Source: Victivallales bacterium
GTDB lineage: Bacteria > Verrucomicrobiota > Lentisphaeria > Victivallales > GWF2-38-69
Direction of reading: 5' to 3'
DNA: 64,000 bases
Assembly: GCA_021733985.1 (NCBI GenBank)
Contig: JAIPJT010000003.1
Span: 32,189-96,188 of the forward strand
Shown: positions 1-7,324 of the stretch, one piece after another
Position numbering within the stretch: the stretch's first letter is position 1
How the letters are laid out: every line of letters begins with the position of its first letter
Translations under genes and position numbers: made by a program
Notes under the pieces: model-generated
Databases searched by the model: none
What the model saw: the letters and a program-made list of their open reading frames with translations, nothing else
What the model was told of the DNA's origin: nothing

Positions 1-74
1 GTTAAATGTATAATAAAATTATACGATTTAATGCAATATTTTACTGTATAGTAATTTTTGTTTCAGGGGAGAGA
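1..74 (+). repeat. Family A short repeat, copy A1 (cut by window edge)
   Basis: Bases 1-58 are identical to 11384-11441 and nearly identical to the reverse complement of the 49.2-49.3 kb copy. The right end TTTGTTTCAG at 58-67 is the inverted partner of CTGAAACAAA, which is present at the other end of the complete copies. The left part lies outside the window. No ORF is present. It looks like a non-autonomous, MITE-like element. Confidence 0.8.
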
Positions 75-162
75 CAAAAGACGGTACTTACTTTAAAAAG
101 GTTACTTGTGTCCGGGATGATTTCAATATATGAATGCGGATGTTTGTAAGTTTGACTAAAAA

Positions 163-190
163 AGCCTATATATCTTGCGATATATAGGCT
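163..190 (-). terminator. Rho-independent terminator after glgC operon
   Basis: A perfect 12-bp stem (AGCCTATATATC / GATATATAGGCT) closes a 4-base loop. On the minus strand it is followed by a T run. It sits about 30 bases after the stop of the small gene that follows glgC. Confidence 0.85.
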
Positions 191-222
191 AATAAAAATT
201 AAAACAATTAGATAACGATCAA

Positions 223-429
223 TTATTTTTTCGCTAAATAGGTTTCTTTTTTGGTTTCAAGAAGTTTTCCTACTTTTTCATAATCAATAGGGGTATAACC
301 TCTATCTTCAAGGCTGGCGCAAAGCTCAAGCCAGGTTTGATGATCCCAGCATCCCTTATTCTTTTTCACGAAGTTCATAAGAATAGGAGTGCGGGATAAT
401 TTTTTTAGGTTTTTATCTTTATCATCCAT
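223..429 (-). CDS. Small hypothetical protein, 68 aa, downstream of glgC
   Basis: The function is not recognised. The product is a 68-residue, highly charged soluble protein with a Lys-rich N-terminus and C-terminus and no signal peptide or membrane segment. Residues 26-32 include GCWDHQTW, and LEDRGYTPIDYEKVGKLL further on suggests a small helical fold. The start is well supported by an AAAGGAG ribosome site about 10 bases upstream. It begins 35 bases after the glgC stop and is followed by a strong terminator, so it is almost certainly co-transcribed with glgC. A regulatory or accessory role in glycogen synthesis is possible, but only position supports it. Confidence 0.7.
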   Translation of the reverse strand: MDDKDKNLKKLSRTPILMNFVKKNKGCWDHQTWLELCASLEDRGYTPIDYEKVGKLLETKKETYLAKK

Positions 430-464
430 TGTTTTTTTTTAACTCCTTTCGCTGTTTTAATTAA

Positions 465-1754
465 CTACATTGTTTTAGGAAGATTGAATTTAGTAAAACT
501 TTTTACTTTTGATACAACAGTCAACCAGGTTCCCTTTTCCTTGTCAAGGTCTACAACAAAATAACGCTTTTCATCTTCTTTTCTGTCATAACCTATCTTG
601 GTATTTTTGGGAATATTGTTATGTTTGTCGATAATTGCATTCATAATCTTGCAGTTTTCGCCTATATTTACATTATCTATCAAAATGGAATTTTTAACAG
701 TTGAGTAGCTGTGCACCTTTACAGAATTAAACAGCAGTGAGTCAATTACTGTACCGCCTGATAAAATACAGCCGTCGCAAACTACAGAATTAATTGCCTT
801 TCCCACTCTCGGAGCTCCCTCGGCGCCTAATTCCTCATTATGAACAAATTTAGCCGGAGGTAGACTTGTGTTATAATTGTAAATAGGCCATTTTGAATTA
901 TACAGATCAAGATGAGGACTTGTTTTTCTTAAATCCATATTCGCTTCAAAGTATGCCTTTAATCCCCCTACATCCTTCCAGTAAGGTTCCCCCTTCTGGC
1001 CTGATATTTCATTATTATGGAAATTGTAGGCGAAAAGCCTCTTTGTGTCTACCAGGGAAGGAAGGATATTTTTTCCGAAATCGTGCTTGCTGTCTTTGTT
1101 TTCAGCATCTTCGTTCAGAAGGGTGATAAGATCTCCGGAATTAAACACGTAATTCCCCATTGAAACAAGAGCTTTTGTATCATCTCCGGGTATAGTTATC
1201 GGGTTATCCGGTTTTTCCTGGAACCCAATAATTCTCCATTCTTCATCAACCTGAATCACTCCGAACTCTTTTGCCTCTTCAACAGGCACAGGAAGTGCAG
1301 CAACAGAAACAATTGCATTTTTACTTTCATGATATTTTGCCATCTGACTAATATCCATTCTGTAAATATGGTCTCCTCCAAAGATAGCTACGAGGTCCGG
1401 ATTAAAATCTTCAATAAGATGTATATTCTGATAAATGGCATCTGCTGTTCCTGAATACCAGTGTCTGTCATCAGTCTGCATTTGAGCCGGAACTGGAATG
1501 ACAAACTGGCTTTTACCGTGTACACTTGAAGAATTCCAGCCGTTGATTATATGTTCAGTTAGACTTTGCGACTTGAACTGAGTAAGTACAAAAATACTTT
1601 CAATACCACTGTTAATAAAATTGCTTAAAACAAAATCAATAATTCTAAATTTGCCGCCAAAAGGCACAGCCGGTTTTGCCCTCTGTTCGGTAAGTGGATA
1701 AAGTCTTGTTCCTTCGCCTCCTGCCAGAATCATTCCTAGAATCGATTTACGCAT
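465..1754 (-). CDS. glgC: Glucose-1-phosphate adenylyltransferase
   Basis: This enzyme makes ADP-glucose from ATP and glucose 1-phosphate, the committed step of bacterial glycogen synthesis. The 429-residue length is usual for the family. The N-terminal nucleotidyltransferase domain shows LAGGEGTRLYPLT (about residues 10-22) and KPAVPFGG. FGGDHIYRMD near 125-135 carries the metal-binding Asp, and QEKPDNP near 180 is the glucose-1-phosphate region. The C-terminal third has the hexapeptide-type beta-helix (GCILSGGTVIDSLLFNSVKV and onward). The glycogen synthase glgA lies far away at 49.4 kb and a debranching-type fusion at 14.4 kb, so the glycogen genes are dispersed. The gene appears to lead a two-gene operon with the 68-aa protein. 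Confidence 0.95.
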   Translation of the reverse strand: MRKSILGMILAGGEGTRLYPLTEQRAKPAVPFGGKFRIIDFVLSNFINSGIESIFVLTQFKSQSLTEHIINGWNSSSVHGKSQFVIPVPAQMQTDDRHWYSGTADAIYQNIHLIEDFNPDLVAIFGGDHIYRMDISQMAKYHESKNAIVSVAALPVPVEEAKEFGVIQVDEEWRIIGFQEKPDNPITIPGDDTKALVSMGNYVFNSGDLITLLNEDAENKDSKHDFGKNILPSLVDTKRLFAYNFHNNEISGQKGEPYWKDVGGLKAYFEANMDLRKTSPHLDLYNSKWPIYNYNTSLPPAKFVHNEELGAEGAPRVGKAINSVVCDGCILSGGTVIDSLLFNSVKVHSYSTVKNSILIDNVNIGENCKIMNAIIDKHNNIPKNTKIGYDRKEDEKRYFVVDLDKEKGTWLTVVSKVKSFTKFNLPKTM

Positions 1755-1886
1755 TTAAAATCTCCTGTATTTATGTTTATATTAAAAAAAATGACAATAA
1801 TCTTTTCCTCCTAATTCAAATATATAATAAAAACTGTACTATTTCAACTTTTATTATTTATTTAGAAACTCTAATATCTTTAAAAT

Positions 1887-3263
1887 CTAAACGTGGGTCA
1901 ACGGCGCCATACCAAGTGGATATACATTGAAGCCGATATTGTAAAGTTTTTTATGATCCAAAATATTTCTGCCGTCAAAGACAAATGCAGGCTTTTTCAT
2001 TTTTTCAAATAGTTTCTTATAATCATAGTCCCTGAATTCATTCCATTCAGTCATTATAAGAATTGCATGAGCATTTTCGACCGCTGTATAAGGGGAACTG
2101 CAATAATCAATATCTGCATCCAGGCCAGCTAAGTCAAACTTTGCATTTTCAATTGCTTTAGGGTCATAAATAGCAATTTCGGCTTTTTCTTCTGCCAGCA
2201 GTTCAGAAATATAAATAGCGGGTGATTCCCGGGTATCGCCTGTATCGGCCTTAAATGCAAAACCGAATAGGGCAATCCTTTTTTCAGTTATGGAATTAAA
2301 CATATTTACCAGGACTTTTTGAACAAATCTTCGTTCCTGGAATTCATTCATTAATACAACCTGCTCCCAGTATTTTGCAACTTCCGGAAGATTATAATAT
2401 TCACAGAGATAAACAAGATTTAAAATATCTTTTTTAAAGCATGAACCGCCGAATCCGACACTTGCATTCAAAAACTTTGACCCGATCCTCGAATCCATTC
2501 CGACTGCCTTGGAAACTTCTTTGATATTAGCATCTGTTTTCTCACAAAAAGCAGAAATACTGTTAATAGAAGAAATTCTTTGAGCAAGCATAGCATTTGC
2601 AACAAGCTTTGAAAGCTCGCTGCTCCATACATTAGTTGTAACAATCTTTTCTCTTGGCACCCAAGATGCATACAAGTCGACAATCTTCTGTATCGCCTTC
2701 TCTCCCTCCGGGGTTCCCATTCCGCCAATTAAAACCCTGTCCGGATCTTGCAGGTCTTTAACGGCAGTGCCTTCAGCCAGAAATTCAGGATTCGAAAGAA
2801 CCTCAAACTTCAAGCCTTTTTGGTTAGAGCTTAATATTCTATGCATTGCTTCGGCCGTTCTTACCGGCAGTGTGCTTTTTTCGACAACAATTTTATCGCT
2901 TTCAGCCTGCTCAACAATGTTTCTGGCTGTTTTTTCCCAGAATTGGAGATTGGAAGCTTTGCCGGCTCCCGTTCCAAATGTTTTTGTCGGCGTATTCACA
3001 CTTACAAAAATAATTGAAGCTTCTTTTATTGCTGAATTAACGTCTGTTGTAAAAAACAAATTGCGCCCTCTGGCGCGTTTTACAACTTCTAAAAGTCCCG
3101 GTTCGTAAATAGGTAATTCATCAGTCTGCCAGCTGTTAATTTTTTCTTCATTTATATCTGCAATTATAATTTTATAGTCATGGCATTTATCTGCAATTAC
3201 TGCCATAGTCGGGCCGCCGACATACCCTGCTCCGATACAGAGTACAGTTTTTTCAGAAGGCAT
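1887..3263 (-). CDS. ugd: UDP-glucose 6-dehydrogenase, eukaryote-like type
   Basis: It oxidises UDP-glucose to UDP-glucuronate with NAD+. The 458-residue protein starts with a Rossmann motif CIGAGYVGGPT (9-19). It carries VSVNTPTKT near 92 and SNPEFLAEGTAVKDL near 157. The catalytic Cys is residue 275 in GFGGSCFKKD, close to Cys276 of the animal enzyme. Remembered human UGDH segments match unusually well, for example NRYEPGL-like IYEPGL, WVPREKI, TNVWSSELSKL and LAQRISSINSISA. Most bacterial Ugd proteins are more divergent there. The C-terminal domain (GFAFKADTGDTRESPAIYI) is intact. UDP-glucuronate would feed surface polysaccharide, but no such cluster is adjacent. The gene seems to stand alone on the minus strand. 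Confidence 0.95.
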   Translation of the reverse strand: MPSEKTVLCIGAGYVGGPTMAVIADKCHDYKIIIADINEEKINSWQTDELPIYEPGLLEVVKRARGRNLFFTTDVNSAIKEASIIFVSVNTPTKTFGTGAGKASNLQFWEKTARNIVEQAESDKIVVEKSTLPVRTAEAMHRILSSNQKGLKFEVLSNPEFLAEGTAVKDLQDPDRVLIGGMGTPEGEKAIQKIVDLYASWVPREKIVTTNVWSSELSKLVANAMLAQRISSINSISAFCEKTDANIKEVSKAVGMDSRIGSKFLNASVGFGGSCFKKDILNLVYLCEYYNLPEVAKYWEQVVLMNEFQERRFVQKVLVNMFNSITEKRIALFGFAFKADTGDTRESPAIYISELLAEEKAEIAIYDPKAIENAKFDLAGLDADIDYCSSPYTAVENAHAILIMTEWNEFRDYDYKKLFEKMKKPAFVFDGRNILDHKKLYNIGFNVYPLGMAPLTHV

Positions 3264-3482
3264 TATATTATCTCCTTTTGCGGTTTATGAAAAATAATGG
3301 AATTTTGGATTGAGTGTTTAAATATTTATATATTAGAATAATAATTTCACATAACCATATTAATGCTGTTTACGGCAAAATCCATAAAATTTCCCAATTT
3401 TTTTTGAACAGTATTATAAATAGTCATATTTTATACATAAATTATATAAGATTTAAAAATTAAATTAAAAAAAGCAGAATAC

Positions 3483-4277
3483 ATGCCAGAAATAAAACAT
3501 AAAAACATTGACAGACTTGTTGAGATTTTAAGACATTTAAGGTCTCCGGAAGGATGTCCATGGGATAGAAAACAGTCTCATGAATCCTTGAAGCCCCTTA
3601 TGATAGATGAAGCAGCGGAACTTCTTGACGCTATCGATAATCATGATGCTGCTAATTTAAAAGAGGAGCTTGGCGACCTTCTTATGCATATTGTCTTTCA
3701 TTCACTGATAGCGGAAGAAAATAATGAGTTTGATTTTGATGATGTAGCCGCCGAGGTTTCTGAAAAAATGTTGAGGCGGCATCCACATATTTTCAGTGAT
3801 CACCATAAGCCTGATACTGCTGAAGAGGTAGTTTCACTTTGGAAAGAAATAAAAGCAGAAGAAAACAAGGATAAAAAGAGAAAAACGGAGTTTGACAGAA
3901 TACCTGCAAATCTTCCGCCATTAAAAAGAGCTGAGAAAGTTCAGAAAAAAGCCGCGGAATTAGGTTTTGACTGGAGAAATATTGATGAAGTAATTGATAA
4001 ACTTGAAGAAGAAATAGCCGAACTTAAAGAAGCACTTGCCAAAAATAACAATAAAGAAGTTGAAGATGAGTTAGGAGATGTTCTTTTTTCTGTAGTCAAT
4101 ATATGTAGATTCAGACAAAAAACAGAAGCAGATGAGATTTTGCATAAAACAATTGACAAATTTATCAGGCGATTCAAGTATATAGAAGAAGAAATAGCCG
4201 GGCAGTATAAAAAATTTCATGATTATGATATAGAACAACTGGAAGAAATATGGCAGAAAGCAAAAAAGAATGTATAA
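3483..4277 (+). CDS. mazG: Nucleoside triphosphate pyrophosphohydrolase MazG
   Basis: It hydrolyses (d)NTPs to monophosphates plus pyrophosphate and works as a housecleaning enzyme. The 264-residue protein has the two MazG domains of the long type. The first (residues 10-120) shows CPWDRKQSHESLKP and the metal-binding EAAELLDAID and EELGDLLMHIVFH. The second (about 155-255) shows EEEIAELKEAL and EDELGDVLFSVVNICR. KRAEKVQKKAAELGFDW between them is the usual linker. The ribosome site is weak (AAAGCAGA). The next gene, cimA, follows after 66 bases on the same strand, so they may be co-transcribed. Confidence 0.95.
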   Translation: MPEIKHKNIDRLVEILRHLRSPEGCPWDRKQSHESLKPLMIDEAAELLDAIDNHDAANLKEELGDLLMHIVFHSLIAEENNEFDFDDVAAEVSEKMLRRHPHIFSDHHKPDTAEEVVSLWKEIKAEENKDKKRKTEFDRIPANLPPLKRAEKVQKKAAELGFDWRNIDEVIDKLEEEIAELKEALAKNNNKEVEDELGDVLFSVVNICRFRQKTEADEILHKTIDKFIRRFKYIEEEIAGQYKKFHDYDIEQLEEIWQKAKKNV

Positions 4278-4343
4278 TTAATTGTTCCCTTTCGGGATGA
4301 TTTTAAAGCAACCAGCAAAAAATTAAAATATCAGGAAAAAAAT

Positions 4344-5942
4344 ATGAATAACGGAAATTTTATAAAGATATATGATACAACATTAAGGGACGGTTCACAG
4401 GCTGCAGGAGTTAATTTTTCAAAAATAGACAAAGTTAGGATTGCAGACATTCTGGATGATTTTGGAGTTTCATATATTGAAGGAGGTTGGCCGGGGTCAA
4501 ACCCGAAGGATATTTCATTTTTTGAAGCCGTTAAACGGAAGAAATTCAAACACGCAAAAATTGCAGCTTTCGGCAGTACAAGAAGGCATTCAAACAGAGT
4601 AGAAAATGATGATAATATCGTTAAACTGCTCGAGTCAGAGGCCCCTGTAATAACGATTTTCGGCAAATCCTGGGAACTTCACAGTAGGGAGGTCCTTAAA
4701 ATTACCCCTGATCAGAACCTGGAAATTATAGCGGATTCATGCAGATATCTGGCAGACAAGAAAAGGGAGGTTATTTTTGATGCAGAACATTTTTTTGACG
4801 GTTATAAAGACAATCCTGAATATGCATTGCAGGTTTTGAAAACAGCTGCAGCCAACGGTGCTTCTTCGATAGTTCTCTGTGACACAAACGGCGGAATTAT
4901 AACTTCTGAAATAACCGCTATATGCAAAAAAGTTGTCGCTATGCTTCCACAGGATATATGCGTAGGAATACACTGCCATAACGATTCAGGCCTTGCCGTG
5001 GCTAATTCACTGGCGGCAGTGGAAACAGGCATAACACATATACAGGGAACAGTAAACGGTTTTGGAGAAAGATGCGGAAACGCTGATTTATGTTCAATAA
5101 TCCCTACTTTAGAATTGAAAATGGGAAAAAAATGCCTTCTTGAAGACAACCTTAAAAAGCTTAAAAGTTTAAATTTGGCAATAAACGAAACAGCCAATAT
5201 TAATGCTAACCCGAATCTGCCCTTTGTCGGTAGCAGTGCTTTTGCGCATAAAGGCGGTATGCATGTTAACGCTGTCAATAAAAATCCTGCGACTTTTGAG
5301 CATATCCCCCCTGAAACAGTCGGCAACAAACGAAGGATACTTGTTTCGGATCTATCCGGTAAAACAAACATTTTAATGAAGGCTGCAGAGCATAATATTG
5401 AAAACCTCACAGACAGTGATATTAAGGAAATTCTTTCAGAGCTGAAAAAGGTTGAAGACAGCGGATATGAATTTGAATCCGCCAATGCTTCCTTCACGTT
5501 ATTCGTAAAAAAAGTAATGAAAACTTATGAACCTTTTTTTCAGCTTGAAGGGTATAGAGTCATCGTAGAAAAGAGAGGCCACAATGAACCGCCTCTTTCT
5601 GAAGCAACTGTAAAAGTAAGCGTCGGCGGGAAACAGGAACTTACCGCAGCGGAAGGGGACGGACCTGTCAATGCACTTGATAAAGCGTTTAGAAAATCAT
5701 TAAGCAAGTTTTATCCGCAAATCAACGATTTTTACCTTATTGATTATAAAGTTAGAATTTTTCAGGGCGCGGAAGGCACTGCAGCTAAAACAAGGGTTCT
5801 TATTGAATCCGGGAATACTAAAGAAAGCTGGGTTACTGTAGGTGTAAGTGAAAACATAATTGAAGCCTCCTGGGAAGCGCTTGTTGATTCTGTTGAATAT
5901 GCTCTTTTGTTAAAAAATTCAAAAAACAATCAGGCAAAATGA
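4344..5942 (+). CDS. cimA: (R)-citramalate synthase, CimA type
   Basis: It condenses pyruvate and acetyl-CoA to (R)-citramalate, the first step of the threonine-independent route to isoleucine. The 532-residue protein opens with YDTTLRDGSQAAGVNFS (10-26), the HMGL-like active-site start. It has the metal-binding HCHND at 210-214 and NGFGERCGNADL at 238-249. The C-terminal third is a LeuA-type regulatory domain. The early Gly-Gly-Trp-Pro-Gly motif (about 47-51) is typical of the CimA subgroup and not of 2-isopropylmalate or homocitrate synthases. The ribosome site is AGGAAAAAA. A small exported protein follows after 28 bases. Substrate specificity is inferred from overall style. Confidence 0.88.
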   Translation: MNNGNFIKIYDTTLRDGSQAAGVNFSKIDKVRIADILDDFGVSYIEGGWPGSNPKDISFFEAVKRKKFKHAKIAAFGSTRRHSNRVENDDNIVKLLESEAPVITIFGKSWELHSREVLKITPDQNLEIIADSCRYLADKKREVIFDAEHFFDGYKDNPEYALQVLKTAAANGASSIVLCDTNGGIITSEITAICKKVVAMLPQDICVGIHCHNDSGLAVANSLAAVETGITHIQGTVNGFGERCGNADLCSIIPTLELKMGKKCLLEDNLKKLKSLNLAINETANINANPNLPFVGSSAFAHKGGMHVNAVNKNPATFEHIPPETVGNKRRILVSDLSGKTNILMKAAEHNIENLTDSDIKEILSELKKVEDSGYEFESANASFTLFVKKVMKTYEPFFQLEGYRVIVEKRGHNEPPLSEATVKVSVGGKQELTAAEGDGPVNALDKAFRKSLSKFYPQINDFYLIDYKVRIFQGAEGTAAKTRVLIESGNTKESWVTVGVSENIIEASWEALVDSVEYALLLKNSKNNQAK

Positions 5943-5970
5943 TAAATATTTGAGCCGGGAATAAAAACTG

Positions 5971-6354
5971 ATGTGTATTGCTCTAAAAAGAACTTTAGTA
6001 ATTGGACTTTGCACAGGTTTTCTTTATACGACTTATCCGGTTCCAAGAGCAAAAGCGATGGATCCGGCCACCATTGCTATACTGGCTCCTATAGTTCTGC
6101 CTTATGCTAAGGCTGCTGCAGCATATGCAATTAAGGGGACTGTAAGATCTGCTCCCGGTCTCCTTAATGCAGGTATGGAAGTTTTAAATATCTTACGCCT
6201 TCCGCTCGGAGTACTTCAGGTATTCTTAGGATGGCCTTTCGGTCTTATGGGTACAGGATTTCATAATATTGTACGGGGCTTTGCCGCTCCGTTTTTATTT
6301 ATAAAGGAAATACTGTCTATGCCTTTGTATTTTTTCGGATTTTCAAAACCATAA
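5971..6354 (+). CDS. Small exported protein of unknown function
   Basis: The family is not recognised. The 127-residue product has a clear signal peptide: basic CIALKR, a hydrophobic stretch, then a probable cleavage after Ala-Lys-Ala at about residue 29. The mature part is alanine- and proline-rich, with amphipathic or hydrophobic stretches (PATIAILAPIVLPYAKAAAAYA; LGVLQVFLGWPFGLMGTG; a Phe-rich tail ending FFGFSKP). It could sit in the outer membrane or be membrane-associated. It starts 28 bases after cimA on the same strand and is followed by the structured repeat E, which may terminate the transcript. The ribosome site (GCCGGGAA) is poor. Confidence 0.65.
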   Translation: MCIALKRTLVIGLCTGFLYTTYPVPRAKAMDPATIAILAPIVLPYAKAAAAYAIKGTVRSAPGLLNAGMEVLNILRLPLGVLQVFLGWPFGLMGTGFHNIVRGFAAPFLFIKEILSMPLYFFGFSKP

Positions 6355-6364
6355 TAAATGAAGC

Positions 6365-6540
6365 AATGCCGTTGAATTAAAACAAAATTATTGATTTTGC
6401 TTAGTCTACGGAACCATCTGTCTTCGCTTGAAGCTACGCCTAGACAGCGGAGGACTGGTTCCCTCCACCACGAATTCTGTATTTTGTGGAGGGAATCAAT
6501 CCTTTGATTCCGAAAGCATAATCCTTAATTCAATGACATT
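6365..6540. repeat. Element E: 176-bp structured element with terminal inverted repeats
   Basis: The ends AATGCCGTTGAATTAA (6365-6380) and TTAATTCAATGACATT (6525-6540) are inverted repeats matching at 14 of 16 positions. Inside are three nested or adjacent hairpins. GGAACCA pairs with TGGTTCC and encloses CTGTCT/AGACAG. CCCTCCAC pairs with GTGGAGGG. GAATCAA pairs with TTGATTC. No ORF of note is present. It looks like a small MITE-like or RNA-structured repeat. No second copy is in this window. Confidence 0.6.
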
Positions 6541-6555
6541 GATAAATAAACAGCA

Positions 6556-6993
6556 ATGAATTTTGACAGTGATGAAAACTTTTATCGACGTATCGTTAAC
6601 CGTAAAAGGAAAAAGTTCCGGAAAATGGAATATATCCTGAAGGAATGGTACGGCTATGAAAAAGGGGCTTCAGAGTTGCCTCAGTATTTGCCCAAAGAAG
6701 AGAAAATTCAGGATGTAGTTGATAAAATAATAAACAAAAATATGGGGCCGAAAGAAAAAAAATTTATGGAGCTGAAAAAGGAATGGGGGAAATTAATGGG
6801 GACACAGATTGAAAGAATATCCTCTCCTGTTAGCCTAAAAAATAACATCCTGACCATAGAAGTTGAAAACAGTGCATGGCTTATGGAATTAAAAAATTTT
6901 CACGGGCGACTGATTGAAAAGAAAATTAAAAATTTCAGCGGGAAAAATTTTTGTTATAAGATTATTTACGTTTTAAAAGGGTATAAAAAATAA
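6556..6993 (+). CDS. DUF721 / DciA-like protein
   Basis: This is probably a member of the DUF721 family, whose studied members (DciA) interact with the replicative helicase at initiation in bacteria lacking DnaC/DnaI. The 145-residue protein has a basic N-terminus (RRIVNRKRKKFRKMEY). A C-terminal KH-like portion of about 75 residues contains WGKLMGTQIERISSPVSLKNNILTIEVENSAW, the recognisable DUF721 pattern of W...G..i..h..p..l..g.L.v.v.ss.W. No ribosome site is obvious. It follows element E and precedes the nifJ promoter. The family call is good; the helicase role is inferred from the family. Confidence 0.72.
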   Translation: MNFDSDENFYRRIVNRKRKKFRKMEYILKEWYGYEKGASELPQYLPKEEKIQDVVDKIINKNMGPKEKKFMELKKEWGKLMGTQIERISSPVSLKNNILTIEVENSAWLMELKNFHGRLIEKKIKNFSGKNFCYKIIYVLKGYKK

Positions 6994-7185
6994 TTAGATT
7001 TTGCAGGAAAGACTGTTTAAGGCAGCTGAAGGACTTTATAGCGGTAAATATTTATCTACCTGATTTTTTTATAAGTTCAAATTATAACAGGATATTCAGC
7101 CTCTAAATAATGCATTTCTGCAGAAAATTCACTATTTTCTGAGTAGTTTATTTTGCAGTAGCATAAAAACCTTTGGGTAGCGGTA

Positions 7186-7214
7186 TTGAAAATTATATAA
7201 ATCTGTTATATACT
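7186..7214 (+). promoter_or_regulatory. Sigma-70-type promoter for nifJ
   Basis: TTGAAA and TATACT are separated by exactly 17 bases. The expected start of transcription lies about 100 bases before the nifJ ATG. The rest of the 6994-7324 gap is AT-rich, and nothing else is recognisable in it. Confidence 0.55.
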
Positions 7215-7324
7215 TATATTCCACGGCTAATATTATTTTTAATATCGGGTTACAGTATAACATTATAAAAAACTGAACATAAGTACTTTAATTCTCGAAT
7301 ATAAACTTTATTTAGGAGGAAAAA

